Assembly: GCF_964199755.1 (NCBI RefSeq)
Contig: NC_133903.1
Span: forward strand, 7,023,001 to 7,087,000
Source of the DNA: Larus michahellis
Taxonomy: Eukaryota; Chordata; Aves; Charadriiformes; Laridae
DNA: 64,000 bases
Direction of reading: 5' to 3'
The notes under the pieces: generated by a model
The model's input: the letters and a program-made list of their open reading frames with translations, nothing else
What the model was told of the DNA's origin: nothing
Databases searched by the model: none
Made by a program: the position numbers and the translations under genes
Shown here: one piece after another, positions 63,491 to 64,000 of the stretch
Position numbering within the stretch: position 1 is the first letter of the stretch
Layout: each line of letters opens with the position of its first letter

Positions 63491-64000
63491 CAGCTCCTTC
63501 CCTGCTTGGAAGCGGCGGTGCTGAAGGAAGAGGCTGCTTGGCCTCTGTTACCATCCAGGGGATTCGGAGACAGTCCCTCTTCACCCTTCTCCACTGTGGA
63601 GCTATTAGCACCCCAAAAATGCAGAACAGCTCAACACCCCATTGATGTTTGCCACGGATCCACCACAGCCGCCACCACGCAGGTGCCCCCCATGCCCCTT
63701 GGACAAGGCATAAAAGCCACGGCCGCCCTGGGACGCCCGTTTGCTGTTGGAGTCGTCGCCCATGTCTGCAGCGGTGAGCATCGGGCACCCCACAGCCCAC
63801 GGGGACATCTGGTACCTCCAGAGGTCACCCGGAGACAGAAGAGCAGCAAGACGGTGCTGCCTGCAGCCCTCAACGGCAGGAGGGGGACCTGAAGCCAAAC
63901 CAACCTCCCGTTCACAGGAGCAACGTTTCGCTTGCAACAAGCAAAGATGTATTTTGAACAACCATCCATGAAAAAGCAGCTGAACTCACTGCTTGGGTTA

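Larger units (their letters stand above)
55409..64000 (-). other. HS3ST6: HS3ST6 intron 1 (continues beyond the right edge)
   Basis: I looked for the first exon by its expected KKGGTRALLEFL-type segment and by a membrane anchor on the minus strand and found neither, so the intron is at least 8.6 kb. It holds small tandem repeats (55.7-56.4 kb), A/T runs (56146-56165, 57988-58005, 58129-58139) and a series of AT-rich islands from 59.8 kb onward. Open frames up to 218 codons look like chance translations of GC-rich DNA. Confidence 0.7.

Noticed and set aside
55409-64000. Search for HS3ST6 exon 1
   Set aside because: No minus-strand frame carries the 5'-PSB motif or a membrane anchor, so the exon is taken to be outside the window.
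1-64000. CRISPR arrays, operons, phage or insertion-sequence features
   Set aside because: The sequence is vertebrate nuclear DNA with spliced genes; no regularly spaced repeats or transposase genes were seen.

Overview
This window is vertebrate nuclear DNA, most likely from a bird. The coding exons are short and separated by GT/AG introns, the introns are compact, and I could see no recognisable interspersed repeats (only simple A/T tracts and small tandem repeats). The gene order HAGH – FAHD1 – MEIOB – HS3ST6 is the conserved order of the mammalian 16p13.3 block. I cannot name the species from the sequence alone.

Layout, left to right. (1) 59-1307, minus strand: the first two coding exons of HAGHL, a glyoxalase II-like gene; the rest lies outside the left edge. 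(2) 4551-14092, minus: complete HAGH (glyoxalase II) in nine coding exons, 310 codons, with all metal ligands present and a second in-frame AUG for the cytosolic form. (3) 14093-14474: a CpG-dense bidirectional promoter between HAGH and FAHD1. (4) 14475-15146, plus: FAHD1, an intronless mitochondrial acylpyruvase / oxaloacetate decarboxylase. (5) 18080-31816, minus: complete MEIOB, a meiosis-specific RPA1-like single-strand-DNA protein, 13 coding exons and 477 codons, in an AT-rich block. (6) About 33.4-33.6 kb: a small GC-rich region that is the best candidate for the MEIOB promoter, with a consensus E2F site, a YY1 motif and a CACGTG E-box. (7) About 33.6-54.4 kb: no protein gene that I can support, but several AT-rich islands that look like conserved non-coding elements. 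(8) 54790-55408, minus: the terminal coding exon of HS3ST6 (heparan sulfate 3-O-sulfotransferase); the first exon is not in the window, so 55409-64000 is its intron, again with several enhancer-like AT-rich islands.

How the genes relate. HAGHL and HAGH are head-to-tail paralogues with identical intron phases over the shared exons. HAGH detoxifies S-lactoylglutathione from the glyoxalase pathway and FAHD1 acts on oxaloacetate and acylpyruvates in mitochondria, so their shared promoter links two housekeeping metabolic genes. MEIOB (meiotic recombination) and HS3ST6 (Golgi heparan sulfate modification) are functionally unrelated to these.

Exon boundaries were derived by reading the sequence, requiring GT/AG sites and continuous phase, and comparing with remembered human proteins. 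For HAGH and MEIOB the exon lengths sum to an exact open frame ending in a stop. I found no CRISPR array, operon, transposase, tRNA or rRNA, and no clearly novel biological system. The most interesting leads are the HAGHL-HAGH tandem arrangement, the putative germline-silencing promoter architecture of MEIOB with a possible divergent first exon, and the dense set of non-coding islands around HS3ST6.
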